Assembly (NCBI RefSeq): GCF_014281125.1
Contig: NZ_JACOEA010000003.1
Coordinates: 62,001 to 126,000, forward strand
Length of the DNA: 64,000 nucleotides
Reading direction: 5' to 3'
DNA from: Lawsonibacter celer
GTDB lineage: Bacteria > Bacillota > Clostridia > Oscillospirales > Oscillospiraceae
Below, one piece after another: positions 15,558 through 25,231 of the stretch. The position numbers and the translations under genes are program-made. The notes below the pieces were generated by a model. That model was given only the letters and a program-made list of their open reading frames with translations, searched no databases and was not told the DNA's origin. The first letter of the stretch is position 1. The number at the start of each line of letters is the position of its first letter.

Positions 15558-16508
15558 TCAGCCGTTGTCGTCGTCGGCCAGGTGCAGTCCCATCATAGCC
15601 AGCTTGTTGATGACCTCTTCCAGACTCTTGCGGCCCAAGTTGCGTACCTTCATCATCTCATCCTCGGTCTTGGAAATCAGATCCTCCACCGTGTTGATGT
15701 TGGCACGCTTGAGGCAGTTGAAGGAACGGACGGACAGGTCCAGCTCCTCGATGGTCAGCTCCAGCACCTTGTCCCGCTGGGCCTCCGCCTTCTCCACCAC
15801 CGTGGACTTGGAGCCCATGGTCTCAGAGAGATCGGTGAAGAGGACGAAGTGGTCGCAGAGGATGCGGGCGCCCAGGCTGACTGCGTCCCGGGCGGTAATG
15901 GTACCGTTGGTCCAAACCTCCAGGGTCAACTTGTCATAGTCGGTGGCGTCGCCCACACGGGTGTTTTCCACCGTATAGTTGACCTTGCGCACCGGTGTAT
16001 AGATGGAATCCACCGGGATCACCCCGATGATGGTCTGGGCAGGCTTGTTCCGGTCAGCCGGCACATAGCCCCGGCCGTGGGACAGCGTCAGCTCCATATT
16101 CAGGCTGGCGTCCGGGCCCAGGGTGGCAATGTGCAGATCGGGGTTGAGCACCTCAACCTCACCGTCTGCCTTGATATCGCCGGCGGTGACTTCGCACTCC
16201 CCATTGGCCTCAATATAGACGGTCTTAACTCCCTCGCAGTGAAGCTTGGCAATGATACTCTTCACATTGAGGACGATCTCCGTTACGTCTTCTTTGACAC
16301 CGGGGATCGTGGAAAACTCGTGCTGCACGCCGGCGATCTTAATCGAGGTGACCGCCGTACCGGGCAGGGACGAGAGCAGAATCCGGCGCAGAGAATTGCC
16401 CAGAGTGGTGCCGTAACCCCGCTCCAGAGGCTCGACCACGTACTTGCCGTAGGAGCCGTCCCCGGGATTCTCTACACATTCGATGCGCGGCTTCTCAATT
16501 TCTACCAT
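15558..16508 (-). CDS. rpoA: DNA-directed RNA polymerase subunit alpha
   Basis: The alpha subunit dimerises to scaffold RNA polymerase and contacts UP elements and activators. The 316 residues hold the N-terminal assembly domain (about 1-230), with [21 protein letters not shown] as the dimer signature. The C-terminal DNA-binding domain (about 245-310) has [22 protein letters not shown] and [10 protein letters not shown]. Length is normal for Firmicutes. A strong hairpin at 16528-16553 precedes its ribosome site. Confidence 0.99.
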   Translation of the reverse strand: MVEIEKPRIECVENPGDGSYGKYVVEPLERGYGTTLGNSLRRILLSSLPGTAVTSIKIAGVQHEFSTIPGVKEDVTEIVLNVKSIIAKLHCEGVKTVYIEANGECEVTAGDIKADGEVEVLNPDLHIATLGPDASLNMELTLSHGRGYVPADRNKPAQTIIGVIPVDSIYTPVRKVNYTVENTRVGDATDYDKLTLEVWTNGTITARDAVSLGARILCDHFVLFTDLSETMGSKSTVVEKAEAQRDKVLELTIEELDLSVRSFNCLKRANINTVEDLISKTEDEMMKVRNLGRKSLEEVINKLAMMGLHLADDDNG

Positions 16509-16527
16509 GTGTTACCCTCCTTTTCGC

Positions 16528-16553
16528 GGCCGCGGGCAGTTGCGCCCGCGGCC
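16528..16553 (-). other. GC-rich hairpin just upstream of rpoA
   Basis: GGCCGCGGGC pairs perfectly with GCCCGCGGCC across a six-base loop, directly 5' of the AAAAGGAGGG site of rpoA in the mRNA. It has no T-run. It may set rpoA translation or transcript stability relative to rpsD. Confidence 0.5.
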
Positions 16554-16589
16554 CTATACAGCTCACCAATAATCGAGGGCACGCTATAA

Positions 16590-17198
16590 TTACTTGGAGT
16601 ACAACTCGACGATCAGGTGTTCCGCCACGTCGAAGTCAATATCGTCGCGGACGGGCTTGGCGACAATCTTGCCCTCAAAGGGGGTATTGCCGGCCTTCTC
16701 GATCCACTTGGGAACGGAGTGGGGGCCCGCCTCGTTGAGCTGCTTGAACCGGGTGGTGGAGCGGCTCTTCTCACTGACGGAAATGACCTCGCCCGGCTTA
16801 ACCAGGTAGGAGGGAATGTTCACGCGCTTGCCGTTGACGGTAAAGTGGCCGTGGCTCACCAGCTGACGGGCCTCGCGGCGGGTATTGGCAAAGCCCAGGC
16901 GGAAGACCACGTTGTCCAGGCGGCGCTCCAGCAGGGAGAGCAGCTCCTCGCCGGTGTTGCCGCTGGAACGGGCGGCCTTCTCATAGTAGGCGCGGAACTG
17001 CTTCTCCAGCATGCCGTAGACAAACTTAACCTTCTGCTTCTCGGCCAGCTGCATGGCATACTCGCTTTTCTTGCCCCGGCGCTGAGGGCCGGGATTGCGG
17101 ATGGAGTCCCGCTTGCTGTTTTCGGTGTAACCCATGACGGCGGGAGAAAGGCCCAGAGCGCGGCAGCGCTTGACAATGGGCTGCATGTTTTTAGCCAT
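16590..17198 (-). CDS. rpsD: 30S ribosomal protein uS4
   Basis: uS4 is a primary 16S rRNA binder that nucleates 30S assembly. The 202 residues contain the S4 RNA-binding domain at about 93-155 ([44 protein letters not shown]). The N terminus lacks the CXXC zinc pairs found in some S4 proteins. Here rpsD sits inside the alpha operon between rpsK and rpoA, unlike B. subtilis, where it is a separate autoregulated gene. Confidence 0.99.
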   Translation of the reverse strand: MAKNMQPIVKRCRALGLSPAVMGYTENSKRDSIRNPGPQRRGKKSEYAMQLAEKQKVKFVYGMLEKQFRAYYEKAARSSGNTGEELLSLLERRLDNVVFRLGFANTRREARQLVSHGHFTVNGKRVNIPSYLVKPGEVISVSEKSRSTTRFKQLNEAGPHSVPKWIEKAGNTPFEGKIVAKPVRDDIDFDVAEHLIVELYSK

Positions 17199-17223
17199 AG
17201 TTTCTCAAATCCTCCTTCTTCGA

Positions 17224-17625
17224 TTACACGCGGCGGCGCTTCGGCGGACGGCAGCCGTTGTGGGGAATGGGGGTCACGTCCTTGATCAGGGTGACCTCCA
17301 GACCTACGGCCTGCAGGGCGCGGATGGCGGCCTCACGGCCGGCGCCGGGGCCCTTCACGTACACCTCGACGGTCTTCAGGCCGTGCTCCATGGCCGCCTT
17401 GGCAGCGGTCTCAGCGGCGGTCTGCGCGGCGAAGGGGGTGGACTTGCGGGAACCGCGGAAGCCCAGGCCGCCGGAGGAGGCCCAGGACAGGGCGTTGCCG
17501 CCCATGTCGGTCACAGTGACCATGGTGTTGTTGAAGGAGGAGCGGATATGCACCTGGCCCTTTTCAACGTTCTTGCGCTCACGGCGCTTGCGGATAACCT
17601 TTTTGCCTTTGGTAGCAGTAGCCAT
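17224..17625 (-). CDS. rpsK: 30S ribosomal protein uS11
   Basis: uS11 lies on the 30S platform near the mRNA exit site. The 133 residues include the family segments [23 protein letters not shown] (read in part) and the C-terminal [18 protein letters not shown]. Length is normal. The rpsM-rpsK-rpsD-rpoA-rplQ order is standard for the alpha segment, with 15 bases to rpsM and 25 to rpsD. Confidence 0.99.
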   Translation of the reverse strand: MATATKGKKVIRKRRERKNVEKGQVHIRSSFNNTMVTVTDMGGNALSWASSGGLGFRGSRKSTPFAAQTAAETAAKAAMEHGLKTVEVYVKGPGAGREAAIRALQAVGLEVTLIKDVTPIPHNGCRPPKRRRV

Positions 17626-17640
17626 GTGAATCTCCCTCCC

Positions 17641-18009
17641 TTACTTCTTCTTATTGGCGACGGTGCGCTTGGGACCCTTGCGGGTGCGCGCATTGGTCTT
17701 GGAACGCTGGCCGCGGACAGGCAGGCCCTTGCGGTGCCGCATGCCGCGGTAGCAGCCGATCTCGGTCAGACGCTTGATGTCCATCGCCACGTCACGGCGG
17801 AGGTCGCCCTCCACAGTGTAGCTGTGGCCGATGATCTCACGCAGCTTCGCCTCGTCAGCCTCGGTCAGGTCCTTTACGCGGGTGTCGGGGTTGATACCGG
17901 CCTCGGCCAGGATCTTGTTGGCGCTGGTGCGCCCAATGCCGTAAATATAGGTCAGGCCGATCTCAATCCGCTTGTCCTTCGGCAAATCAATGCCAGCAAT
18001 ACGTGCCAT
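17641..18009 (-). CDS. rpsM: 30S ribosomal protein uS13
   Basis: uS13 sits in the 30S head, contacting the P-site tRNA and the 50S subunit through bridge B1. The 122 residues begin [21 protein letters not shown] and end in the basic tail [36 protein letters not shown] is the family signature. It is the first long gene of the alpha segment, after rpmJ. Confidence 0.99.
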   Translation of the reverse strand: MARIAGIDLPKDKRIEIGLTYIYGIGRTSANKILAEAGINPDTRVKDLTEADEAKLREIIGHSYTVEGDLRRDVAMDIKRLTEIGCYRGMRHRKGLPVRGQRSKTNARTRKGPKRTVANKKK

Positions 18010-18028
18010 ACTGTTTCAGCACCTCCTG

Positions 18029-18142
18029 TTAACCTTGTCTCTGTTTATGCTTGGGGTTTTCGCAGATAACCATGACCTTGCCCTTGCGCTTGATGATCTT
18101 GCACTTCTCGCACATGGGCTTCACGGACGGTCTTACTTTCAT
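18029..18142 (-). CDS. rpmJ: 50S ribosomal protein bL36
   Basis: The 37-residue frame starts [20 protein letters not shown] and ends [11 protein letters not shown]. It keeps all four zinc ligands, Cys11, Cys14, Cys27 and His32, so this is the zinc-containing (C+) form. GGAGG lies before the ATG. Its place between infA and rpsM is the canonical one. Confidence 0.97.
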   Translation of the reverse strand: MKVRPSVKPMCEKCKIIKRKGKVMVICENPKHKQRQG

Positions 18143-18217
18143 GATAAACCTCCTTGAATGCCTTTATGGCCCCGGCGTGGACGGGGGCAAGGCCCCGCAT
18201 CCCCATGCCGGTCGTTT

Positions 18218-18436
18218 TTACTTGCTGCGCCAGGTAATCCTGCCGCGTGTCACATCGTAGGGAGACATCTGCACCGTAACCTTGTCGCCGGGCAGAATAC
18301 GGATGAAGTTCATCCGCAGCTTGCCGGAGATGTGGGCCAAAATAATATGGCCGTTGCCGATGTCTACGTGGAACGTGGTATTGGGAAGGGACTCTGTTAC
18401 GACGCCCTCCACCTCAATCATATCGTCCTTTGCCAA
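18218..18436 (-). CDS. infA: translation initiation factor IF-1
   Basis: IF-1 occupies the 30S A site during initiation. The protein is 72 residues if translation starts at the TTG at 18436, which has AGGAGGG nine bases upstream and gives [11 protein letters not shown], the expected N terminus. An ATG nearer the ribosome site is out of frame. The S1-like OB fold includes [19 protein letters not shown] and ends in [12 protein letters not shown]. It lies four bases after the KOW gene, so the two are probably coupled. Confidence 0.96.
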   Translation of the reverse strand: MAKDDMIEVEGVVTESLPNTTFHVDIGNGHIILAHISGKLRMNFIRILPGDKVTVQMSPYDVTRGRITWRSK

Positions 18437-18440
18437 AGCG

Positions 18441-18716
18441 TCATACCCTCCTAGACTGCGCCCGGAATGCGGCCAGCGCCTTCCGGATCTCACTATCAGA
18501 CACTTCTTCTCCTGCCTGGATTTTCTCCAAAACCGGATGCTGAAACTCCCCCGCGCCGGCCACATGTATGGCCTTTTTCCGCTTGGGGCGAGCCGTCCGT
18601 CTCCGCTTGCCGTCACACAGCAGCAGGCATCCTCCCTCCGCGTCCAGGACACAGAAGAAGTCACCCTTGTCGTGCCCCGCCAGGGATTGGACAATCTGGG
18701 CCTTTGCGTACTCCAT
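18441..18716 (-). CDS. KOW-domain RNA-binding protein (L14e-like)
   Basis: This 91-residue protein belongs to the small KOW-containing family found between map and infA in many Clostridia. Its function is untested. The KOW-like segment is [22 protein letters not shown] (read in part) at the N terminus, followed by a very basic stretch [16 protein letters not shown]. The second half is helical. I prefer ATG 18716 over the GTG at 18725, since GGGTGA is five bases from the ATG. The start nearly touches the map stop. A role on the ribosome is inferred from fold and position only. Confidence 0.85.
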   Translation of the reverse strand: MEYAKAQIVQSLAGHDKGDFFCVLDAEGGCLLLCDGKRRRTARPKRKKAIHVAGAGEFQHPVLEKIQAGEEVSDSEIRKALAAFRAQSRRV

Positions 18717-18717
18717 C

Positions 18718-19476
18718 CTATTCACCCGTTACGGTGAGGATTTCAGGCACACCCTCGGTGATCAGAATGGTGTTTTCGTAGTGGGCTGCCAGACTTCCGT
18801 CGGCAGTTACCGTGGTCCATCCATCCTTCAGGACGCGGACATGCCAGTCTCCGGCGCACACCATCGGCTCCACCGCCAGGGTCATGCCGGGCTGGAGCCG
18901 GGGACCGTGGCCCGCAGGGCCAAAATTGGGGACCTCGGGTGCTTCGTGGAGCTTATGCCCCACGCCATGCCCTACGAAATCCCGCACCACAGAGCAGCCA
19001 TGGGCTTCCACATACTGCTGTACGGCATGGGAGATGTCGTAGACCCGGTTACCGGCGCGGGCCAGCTTGATGCCCTCCCAGAAGCTCTGCTCCGTCACCT
19101 GGATGAGTGCCATGGCCTCCTCGCTGACCTGTCCGCAGGGGAATGTGGCGGCGCAGTCGCCGTGGACGCCGTCGATAAACGCGCCCACGTCCACGCTGAC
19201 AATGTCCCCCTCTTTCAGCACACGGTGGTCGGGGATGCCATGGATGACGATCTCGTTGACTGAGATACAGGCGGAGCCGGGATATCCGTTGTAGTTCAGG
19301 AAGGACGGAACCGCTCCCTGCCCCTCAATGAATTTGCGTACTTGAGTGTCGATTTCTAGGGTGGTCACGCCGGGGCGGACCAGTTTTCCGGCCAATGTCC
19401 GGGCCTGGGCCGTAATTCGCCCAGCCCGGCGCATCAGCTCAATCTCTCGGGAAGATTTCAGTGAGATCATTTCCAT
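18718..19476 (-). CDS. map: methionine aminopeptidase, type I
   Basis: Map removes the initiator Met from nascent proteins. The 252 residues carry the five metal ligands of the pita-bread fold: two Asp in [20 protein letters not shown], His in [12 protein letters not shown], Glu in LAVEPMV and Glu in [10 protein letters not shown]. The start at ATG 19476 gives [19 protein letters not shown]; a second ATG two codons later is possible. The ribosome site is weak, and the start lies five bases before the adk stop boundary, which suggests coupling to adk. Confidence 0.97.
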   Translation of the reverse strand: MEMISLKSSREIELMRRAGRITAQARTLAGKLVRPGVTTLEIDTQVRKFIEGQGAVPSFLNYNGYPGSACISVNEIVIHGIPDHRVLKEGDIVSVDVGAFIDGVHGDCAATFPCGQVSEEAMALIQVTEQSFWEGIKLARAGNRVYDISHAVQQYVEAHGCSVVRDFVGHGVGHKLHEAPEVPNFGPAGHGPRLQPGMTLAVEPMVCAGDWHVRVLKDGWTTVTADGSLAAHYENTILITEGVPEILTVTGE

Positions 19477-19480
19477 TGGC

Positions 19481-20113
19481 TCACAATCCCAGCGCTTCCA
19501 TAACCGCCTTGCTGGTCGCCTCGATGGTGGGCTGATTGTCCACCGGTTTGAGAATACCGCGGGCAGCATAGAAGTCCTTCAGGGGCTCGGTCTCCGCGTG
19601 GTAGACCTCGAGGCGGTGCTTGACGGTCTCGGGCTTGTCGTCCTCGCGCAGCAGCAGCTCGCCGCCGCACTTGTCGCACTTGCCCTCCACTCTGGGGGGT
19701 GCGGCAACCACATGATAGGTGGCTCCGCAGTCATGGCAGGCGCGCCGACCGCCCATGCGGGTGACGATCTCCTCGTCACTGATCTCCAGAGAGAGCACCA
19801 CGTCAAAATTCACGCCGTCCTTCTCCAGAAATTCCGCCTGAGCGATGGTGCGGGGCACCCCGTCCAGAATGTAGCCTTCCTCGCAGTCGCTCTGTGCCAG
19901 CCGCTCCTCGACGATGCCAAGAATGACATCGTCGGGGACCAGCTTGCCTGCGTCCATGAAGGCCTTGGCCTTCATGCCCACGGGCGTGCCGTTCTTGACG
20001 GCCGCCCGGAGAATATTTCCGGTGGAAATCGTGGGGATGCCCAGTCTGCTGCTGATAATATCCGCCTGTGTGCCTTTTCCGGCGCCAGGCGCCCCTAAGA
20101 AAATGATCTTCAT
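19481..20113 (-). CDS. adk: adenylate kinase with zinc lid
   Basis: Adk interconverts ATP plus AMP with two ADP. The 210-residue long form has the P-loop GAPGAGKGT at 8-16 and an AMP site at STGNILR. The LID domain has four Cys in CHDC and CDKC, typical of the zinc-binding Gram-positive enzyme. One oddity is DGVPRT at about 84-89, where most homologues have DGFPRT. It sits 14 bases after secY, the usual place in the spc segment. Confidence 0.97.
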   Translation of the reverse strand: MKIIFLGAPGAGKGTQADIISSRLGIPTISTGNILRAAVKNGTPVGMKAKAFMDAGKLVPDDVILGIVEERLAQSDCEEGYILDGVPRTIAQAEFLEKDGVNFDVVLSLEISDEEIVTRMGGRRACHDCGATYHVVAAPPRVEGKCDKCGGELLLREDDKPETVKHRLEVYHAETEPLKDFYAARGILKPVDNQPTIEATSKAVMEALGL

Positions 20114-20127
20114 TCGCCAGCCCTCAC

Positions 20128-21483
20128 TTACTCCAGGAAGCCCTTGTAATGCCGCATGAGCATCTGGGCCTCCATGGCTTTTGTGGTCTCCAGAGCGACG
20201 CCCACCACAATGATGATGGAGGTCCCGCCCACGGCCAGATTGCTGGCGCCGATCACGTTGCCCGTGATGATGGGCGCGATGGCGATCACAGCCAGATACA
20301 GCGCGCCGAACATGGTGATCTTATTGAGCACCTTGTGGATGAAGTCCGCGGTGGGCTTGCCCGGGCGGAAGCCGGGGACGAAGCCGCCGTTCTTTTTCAG
20401 GTTGTTGGCCACCTCCACCGGATTGAACTGCATGGTGGAGTAGAAGTAGCTGAAGCCCACAATCAGGAGGAAGTACACCACGATATACAGGATGCTGCTG
20501 GTGTCAAACACCTTGAGCACGGTACCCCAGGCACCTTCGCTCTGCGCGCTCTTGCCGAAGAACATGCCCACGGTGGCGGGCAGGGAGGCGATGGCCTGGG
20601 CAAAGATAATGGGCATCACGCCGGCCATGTTCACCTTCATGGGGATGTGGCTGGATTGACCGCCGTACATTTTGCGGCCCACCACGCGCTTGGCGTACTG
20701 GACGGGAATGCGGCGCTCGGCGTTGGTGATAAACACAATGAACACCACGATGGCCAGCATACCCACGATGATCAGAGGCACACCCCAGGCGGGGAGCACG
20801 AAATAGGCGTTCTGCTGGGCCTCGGTCCAGGTGGCGAAGACGTCCGCATCCACGGGGTTGAGCCAATGGCTCACGCCGTCAATCATGGTCTTGACCATGG
20901 CCGGGCCGCGGGACAGGATGCCCGCGAAGAGGATGATGGAAATGCCGTTGCCAATGCCGAACTCGGTGATCTGCTCACCCAGCCACATGACAAAGGCGGA
21001 ACCGGCGGTGAAGCAGAGCACGATCACGATACCGGCCCAAATTCCGCTGATGGAGCCGATGTCCAGCAGGCCATAGCTCTTGATCAGCGTGTAGTAGCCA
21101 AAGCCCTGCAGCAGGGCAATGGCCACGGTGACGTAACGGGTAATGGCCGCAATCTTCTTCCGGCCTTCCTCGCCGCCGTCCCGCTGCAGCCGCTCCAGCG
21201 CGGGAATGGCCACGGTGAGCAGCTGGATGATGATGGAGCTGTTGATATACGGCTGTACACCCAGGGCAAAGACGGCGGCCATGGAGAAGGCGGTTCCGTT
21301 CATGGTGCCCATCAGCGCAAAGATGCCGCCCAATCCGTTCAGCGTCGCGCCCAGCGCGTCACTGTTGATATAGGGGACCGGGACAGCCGAACCAAGCCGG
21401 AAGATGAGCAGCGCAAAGACCGTAAAGAGGATCTTCTTGCGCAGCTCGGGGAGCTTCCAAGCGTTACGGATGGTCTCGATCAC
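20128..21483 (-). CDS. secY: preprotein translocase subunit SecY
   Basis: SecY forms the protein-conducting channel with SecE and SecG. The 451 residues show about ten hydrophobic segments. They start MIETIRNAWKLPELRKKI and include the pore-ring segment NGTAFSMAAVFALGVQPYINSSI and the cytoplasmic loop GVMPIIFAQAIASLP. It begins with GTG directly after the rplO stop, with GAGGTGG in the end of rplO as ribosome site, so it is translationally coupled to L15. Confidence 0.99.
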   Translation of the reverse strand: MIETIRNAWKLPELRKKILFTVFALLIFRLGSAVPVPYINSDALGATLNGLGGIFALMGTMNGTAFSMAAVFALGVQPYINSSIIIQLLTVAIPALERLQRDGGEEGRKKIAAITRYVTVAIALLQGFGYYTLIKSYGLLDIGSISGIWAGIVIVLCFTAGSAFVMWLGEQITEFGIGNGISIILFAGILSRGPAMVKTMIDGVSHWLNPVDADVFATWTEAQQNAYFVLPAWGVPLIIVGMLAIVVFIVFITNAERRIPVQYAKRVVGRKMYGGQSSHIPMKVNMAGVMPIIFAQAIASLPATVGMFFGKSAQSEGAWGTVLKVFDTSSILYIVVYFLLIVGFSYFYSTMQFNPVEVANNLKKNGGFVPGFRPGKPTADFIHKVLNKITMFGALYLAVIAIAPIITGNVIGASNLAVGGTSIIIVVGVALETTKAMEAQMLMRHYKGFLE

Positions 21484-21924
21484 TTAGACCACCTCGTACT
21501 TTCCACCTGCCGCAACAATTTTCTCCTTAGCGGAGGCGGAGAAAGCGGAGGCACGCACGGTGAGCTTCTTGGTCAGAGTGCCGTTGCCCAGCACCTTGCA
21601 GCCGTACTCACACTTGGAGAGGATTCCCTTTTCCAGCAGGTCGCACACATTCACTGTGGCGCCGTCCTCAAACTTCTCGAGTGCGGAGACGTTGATGGTC
21701 TCCAGGGGCTTTGCAAAGATATTGTTGAAGCCGCGCTTGGGGATGCGGCGGGCCAGAGGCATCTGGCCGCCCTCAAAGCCCACGCGCACGCCGCCGCCGG
21801 AGCGGGCCTTCTGGCCCTTGTGGCCGCGGCCGCCGGTCTTGCCGTTGCCGCTGCCGTGGCCGCGGCCCTTCCGGAACGCCTCCTTGGTGGAGCCGGGGGC
21901 GGGAGAGAGTTCATGCAGATTCAT
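21484..21924 (-). CDS. rplO: 50S ribosomal protein uL15
   Basis: uL15 is a 23S rRNA binder needed late in 50S assembly. The 146 residues start [20 protein letters not shown], with the Gly-rich basic arm [20 protein letters not shown]. The globular domain follows, with [24 protein letters not shown] precedes the ATG at 21924. It lies 13 bases after rpmD. Confidence 0.99.
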   Translation of the reverse strand: MNLHELSPAPGSTKEAFRKGRGHGSGNGKTGGRGHKGQKARSGGGVRVGFEGGQMPLARRIPKRGFNNIFAKPLETINVSALEKFEDGATVNVCDLLEKGILSKCEYGCKVLGNGTLTKKLTVRASAFSASAKEKIVAAGGKYEVV

Positions 21925-21937
21925 TTCGCGCACCTCC

Positions 21938-22120
21938 TTACTGCTGTTCGGTGACCTGGAGCAGATAGCCGATGTGGGCAATCTTGCCGCGGGTCGCCTC
22001 GTTGTCGGGCTGTACGGTGGTGTCGCCGATCTTGCGCAGCCCCAGGGCCTCGGCGGTCGCCTTGTGCTTGGCGATACGGCCGTTCAGGCTCTTGACCAGT
22101 TTAATGTTCAGATTCGCCAT
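21938..22120 (-). CDS. rpmD: 50S ribosomal protein uL30
   Basis: uL30 is a small 50S protein of 60 residues. The start is ATG 22120, nine bases from AGGAGG; an upstream TTG is too close to it. The sequence [15 protein letters not shown] and the segment [21 protein letters not shown] are diagnostic. Not all bacteria keep this gene; here it is in the standard spc position. Confidence 0.98.
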   Translation of the reverse strand: MANLNIKLVKSLNGRIAKHKATAEALGLRKIGDTTVQPDNEATRGKIAHIGYLLQVTEQQ

Positions 22121-22134
22121 GTTCAACGGCCTCC

Positions 22135-22635
22135 TTAACCTACGATCTCGCTGACGCTCTTGCCGCGGGTACGGGCGACCTCCTCAGGGCCACGGAGGGA
22201 CTTCAGGCCCTCGAAGGTGGCGGAGACCACGTTCTGCGGATTGTTGGAGCGCAGGCACTTGGCGCGGATGTCACGGATGCCGGCGGCCTCCATGACGGCG
22301 CGGACAGGGCCGCCGGCGATGATACCGGTACCGGGGGCGGCGGGCTTGAGCAGCACGCGGCCGGCGCCGAACTCGCCGATGACCTCATGGGGAATGGTGG
22401 TGCCGGAGCGGGTGATGGTCACCAGGTTCTTCTTGGCGTCCTCGATGCCCTTACGGATGGCCTCGGGGACCTCGGCGGCCTTGCCGGTACCAAAGCCCAC
22501 ACGGCCCTTCTCGTCGCCCACCACCATCAGGGCGGCAAACTTCATGACGCGGCCGCCTTTTACGGTTTTGGAAACGCGGTTCAGAGAGACAAGCTTCTCA
22601 GTGAACTCGCTGGGTTCTCTTTCAAAACGAGCCAT
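22135..22635 (-). CDS. rpsE: 30S ribosomal protein uS5
   Basis: uS5 contributes to decoding fidelity and to mRNA unwinding at the entry channel. The 166 residues contain the S5 dsRBD-like N-terminal domain ([22 protein letters not shown], read in part) with the GxxGFGxGKA loop as [14 protein letters not shown]. The C-terminal domain holds [10 protein letters not shown]. Normal length, 19 bases after rplR. Confidence 0.99.
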   Translation of the reverse strand: MARFEREPSEFTEKLVSLNRVSKTVKGGRVMKFAALMVVGDEKGRVGFGTGKAAEVPEAIRKGIEDAKKNLVTITRSGTTIPHEVIGEFGAGRVLLKPAAPGTGIIAGGPVRAVMEAAGIRDIRAKCLRSNNPQNVVSATFEGLKSLRGPEEVARTRGKSVSEIVG

Positions 22636-22653
22636 TTATCTTTTCCTCCTCCC

Positions 22654-23013
22654 TTAGAACTGCAGGCCGCCCTCGCGGGCGCCCTCGGCCAGAGCGGCGA
22701 CGCGGCCATGGTACACATAGCCGCCGCGGTCGAACACGACATTCTCGATGCCGGCGGCCTTGGCGCGCTCGGCGACCGCCTGGCCAACCTTCTTGGCGGC
22801 CTCGCAGTCGGAGCCCTTGCCCTCGAAGCCCTTCTCCAGGGAGGAAGCAGACACCAGGGTCTTGCCGGTCACATCGTCAATGATCTGGGCATAGATGTTG
22901 GTGTTGCTGCGGAACACGTTCAGACGGGGACGCTCGGGCGTGCCGGAAATCTTGCCGCGCACTCTCTTGTGGCGCTTAAGCCGCTGAGCGTTGGTATTGG
23001 GTCTGTTGATCAT
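22654..23013 (-). CDS. rplR: 50S ribosomal protein uL18
   Basis: uL18 binds 5S rRNA together with uL5. The 119 residues start [19 protein letters not shown] and contain [21 protein letters not shown] and [21 protein letters not shown], both family signatures. Normal length and position between rplF and rpsE. Confidence 0.99.
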   Translation of the reverse strand: MINRPNTNAQRLKRHKRVRGKISGTPERPRLNVFRSNTNIYAQIIDDVTGKTLVSASSLEKGFEGKGSDCEAAKKVGQAVAERAKAAGIENVVFDRGGYVYHGRVAALAEGAREGGLQF

Positions 23014-23027
23014 AGTGGCACACCTCC

Positions 23028-23576
23028 TTATTTCTTCTTGACGCCGGTCTTGCCTTCCTTGCGGCGGATGACCTCGTCAGTGTATTTGATACCCTTGCCC
23101 TTGTAAGGCTCAGGCGGACGTTTCTCTCTCACTTCAGCGGCAAACTGGCCCACCTTCTGCTTGTCCAGGCCGCTGATGACGATCTTATTGGGGGTAGGCA
23201 CATCAATGGTGATGTTCTCAGGCTCTTCCACCGTCACCTGATGAGAGAAGCCCAGGTTCATGACCAGCTTCTTGCCCTCCTTAGCCACACGGTAGCCTAC
23301 GCCGTTCACGTCCAGCTCCTTCTTGAAGCCCTCGGTGACGCCCACCACCATGTTGTGCAGCAGGGTGCGGGTCAGGCCGTGCAGGCTGCGGTTGGTCTTT
23401 TCGTCGTTGGGGCGGGTCACAAGCAGCTCGTCGCCCTCACGGGTGATCGCCATATTGGGATGCAGCTGCTGGGTCAGCGTGCCCTTGGGGCCCTTCACGG
23501 TAACCAGGTTACCGGCTTCGATCTTCACGTCCACACCGGCGGGGATGGAGATCGGCATTCTTCCGATACGAGACAT
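23028..23576 (-). CDS. rplF: 50S ribosomal protein uL6
   Basis: uL6 sits near the factor-binding stalk base. The 182 residues form two repeated L6 domains, starting [20 protein letters not shown]. They include the C-terminal signature [25 protein letters not shown], read in part. Length and position are standard. Confidence 0.99.
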   Translation of the reverse strand: MSRIGRMPISIPAGVDVKIEAGNLVTVKGPKGTLTQQLHPNMAITREGDELLVTRPNDEKTNRSLHGLTRTLLHNMVVGVTEGFKKELDVNGVGYRVAKEGKKLVMNLGFSHQVTVEEPENITIDVPTPNKIVISGLDKQKVGQFAAEVREKRPPEPYKGKGIKYTDEVIRRKEGKTGVKKK

Positions 23577-23592
23577 TTTCTATTCTCCCTCC

Positions 23593-23991
23593 TTACCAGA
23601 CAAACGCCAGGACCTCGCCGCCGACATGGGCCTCACGGGCCTTCTTGTCGGTCATGACGCCCTTGGACGTGGACACGATTGCGATACCCAGGCCGCGCAG
23701 AACGCGGGGCAGCTCGTCAGCGCCGGCGTAAACACGCAGGCCGGGCTTGGACACGCGGCGCAGGCCGGTGATGACCTTCTCTTTGCCGGAGTTGTACTTC
23801 AGGGTAATGCGGATGACGCCCTGAGTGCCGTCGTCAATCAGCTGGAAGTTCTTGATATAGCCCTCATCCAGCAGGATCTGCGCGATGGACTTCTTCATGT
23901 TGGACGCGGGGACGTCCACGGTGTCATGCTTGGCGCTGTTCGCGTTGCGGATACGGGTGAGCATATCCGCAATAGGATCGGTGATATGCAT
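23593..23991 (-). CDS. rpsH: 30S ribosomal protein uS8
   Basis: uS8 binds the central domain of 16S rRNA and in E. coli represses the spc operon by binding its own mRNA. The 132 residues begin [18 protein letters not shown] and end VLAFVW. The C-terminal [20 protein letters not shown] is diagnostic. A 131-base spacer with hairpins lies between rpsN and this gene, which is long for this cluster. Confidence 0.99.
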   Translation of the reverse strand: MHITDPIADMLTRIRNANSAKHDTVDVPASNMKKSIAQILLDEGYIKNFQLIDDGTQGVIRITLKYNSGKEKVITGLRRVSKPGLRVYAGADELPRVLRGLGIAIVSTSKGVMTDKKAREAHVGGEVLAFVW

Positions 23992-24122
23992 GATGTTTAC
24001 CTCCTTTTAGAATTACGGGCTTTGCCCGTATCAGCGGCAAGGTATCGCAGTTAGGCAGCTGCGACCTATTGCACGCCGGCTGGGGAAATTTATCAAATTA
24101 CCGGCCAAGAGGCGGGCTGGTT
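23992..24122 (-). other. structured rpsN-rpsH spacer
   Basis: Two hairpins are visible in the mRNA. ACGGGC/GCCCGT at 24015-24029 lies just before the rpsH ribosome site. A bulged stem, GGTCGCAG with CTGCGATACC, lies at 24041-24066. There is no T-run and no gene. Neighbouring intergenic gaps are 12 to 20 bases, so this one may hold a translational control element. Confidence 0.4.
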
Positions 24123-24308
24123 TTACCAGCTCGCCTTCTTGACGCCGGGAATCTGACCCTTGTAAGCCAGCTCGCGGAAGCAGATACGGCAGATGCCGTA
24201 GTCCCGCAGGTAGGCGTGGGGGCGGCCGCAGATCTTGCAGCGGTTGTAGCGGCGGGTGGAGAACTTGGGCTCCGCCTGCTGCTTCAGGATCATAGACTTC
24301 TTAGCCAT
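24123..24308 (-). CDS. rpsN: 30S ribosomal protein uS14, zinc-binding type Z
   Basis: The 61-residue protein carries [20 protein letters not shown], two CXXC pairs that bind zinc, which marks the short C+ form of S14 in the 30S head. The C terminus [12 protein letters not shown] is typical. It is in the standard spc position between rplE and rpsH. Confidence 0.99.
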   Translation of the reverse strand: MAKKSMILKQQAEPKFSTRRYNRCKICGRPHAYLRDYGICRICFRELAYKGQIPGVKKASW

Positions 24309-24322
24309 TTCGTTCTCCTCCT

Positions 24323-24877
24323 TTAGCGGGCAAAGGGAGCGCCGATCTGAGTCAGCAGTTCCTTGGCCTCTTCGTCGGTCTTGGCGGTGGTGCAGATGAC
24401 CACGTCCAGGCCGCGGATCTTGTCGATCTTGTCGTACTCAATCTCGGGGAAGATCAGCTGCTCTTTGATGCCCAGGGCGTAGTTGCCGCGGCCGTCAAAG
24501 GCGTTGGGGTTGATGCCCCGGAAGTCGCGCACGCGGGGCAGGGCCACGTTGAACAGGCGGTCCAGGAACTCCCACATGCGGTCGGCGCGCAGGGTGACCT
24601 TGGCGCCGATGGGCATGCCCTCACGCAGCTTGAAGTTGGCCACGGACTTCTTGGCCTTGGTAATGATGGCCTTCTGACCGGTGATCTTGGTCAGATCGCC
24701 CACGACGGCCTCCAGCACCTTGGCGTTGTCCCGGGCCTCGCCGCAGCCGCAGTTCACGACCACCTTGACGATGCGGGGGATCTCCATGGAGCTTTTGTAG
24801 CCGAACTTCTGCATGAGAGCAGGAGCGACCTCGGCCTGGTACTTTTCCTTCAGGTTGGGCACTTTCTTATCAGCCAT
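24323..24877 (-). CDS. rplE: 50S ribosomal protein uL5
   Basis: uL5 binds 5S rRNA and contacts the P-site tRNA. The 184 residues begin [21 protein letters not shown] and contain [19 protein letters not shown] and [21 protein letters not shown], both family signatures. Normal length, 20 bases after rplX. Confidence 0.99.
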   Translation of the reverse strand: MADKKVPNLKEKYQAEVAPALMQKFGYKSSMEIPRIVKVVVNCGCGEARDNAKVLEAVVGDLTKITGQKAIITKAKKSVANFKLREGMPIGAKVTLRADRMWEFLDRLFNVALPRVRDFRGINPNAFDGRGNYALGIKEQLIFPEIEYDKIDKIRGLDVVICTTAKTDEEAKELLTQIGAPFAR

Positions 24878-24897
24878 TGGTTTCGTTCCTCCTCTCG

Positions 24898-25215
24898 TTA
24901 GATTTCAGCGCCGCACTTCTTGCAGACGCGGACCTTCTTGCCGTCGGCCAGCAGCTTGTGGGCGGGCCGGGTGGGCTTGTTGCACTTGGGGCAGACGCGC
25001 TGCACCTTGCTGGCATACAGGGGGGCCTCCTTCTGGAGAATGCCGCCCTCCTCACCCTGCTTGCGGGGCTTGGTGTGGCGGGAGACCACGTTGATCTTCT
25101 CCACGATGACCTTGCCGTCCTTGGGCATGACGGCAAGGACCTTGCCCTGCTTGCCCTTGTCCTTGCCGGACAGGACGATCACAGTGTCATCCTTACGAAT
25201 GCTCATCTTATTCAT
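24898..25215 (-). CDS. rplX: 50S ribosomal protein uL24
   Basis: uL24 initiates 50S assembly. The 105 residues hold a KOW motif near the N terminus ([19 protein letters not shown]). CPKC and CKKC near the C terminus look like a zinc pair, a feature of some but not all L24 proteins. AGGAG lies five bases before the ATG at 25215; an ATG three codons later is the alternative. Confidence 0.98.
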   Translation of the reverse strand: MNKMSIRKDDTVIVLSGKDKGKQGKVLAVMPKDGKVIVEKINVVSRHTKPRKQGEEGGILQKEAPLYASKVQRVCPKCNKPTRPAHKLLADGKKVRVCKKCGAEI

Positions 25216-25231
25216 GTCTTCTCCTACCCCC

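Noticed and set aside
18410..18436. ATG immediately after the AGGAGGG site as the infA start
   Set aside because: It is out of frame with IF-1 and stops after eight codons; the TTG at 18436 gives the conserved MAKDD N terminus.
20149..21954. Long plus-strand open frame (about 600 codons) opposite secY and rplO
   Set aside because: Gly/His/Asp-rich composition typical of the antisense of GC-rich genes. The minus strand encodes unmistakable SecY and L15, and no ribosome site or family match is present.
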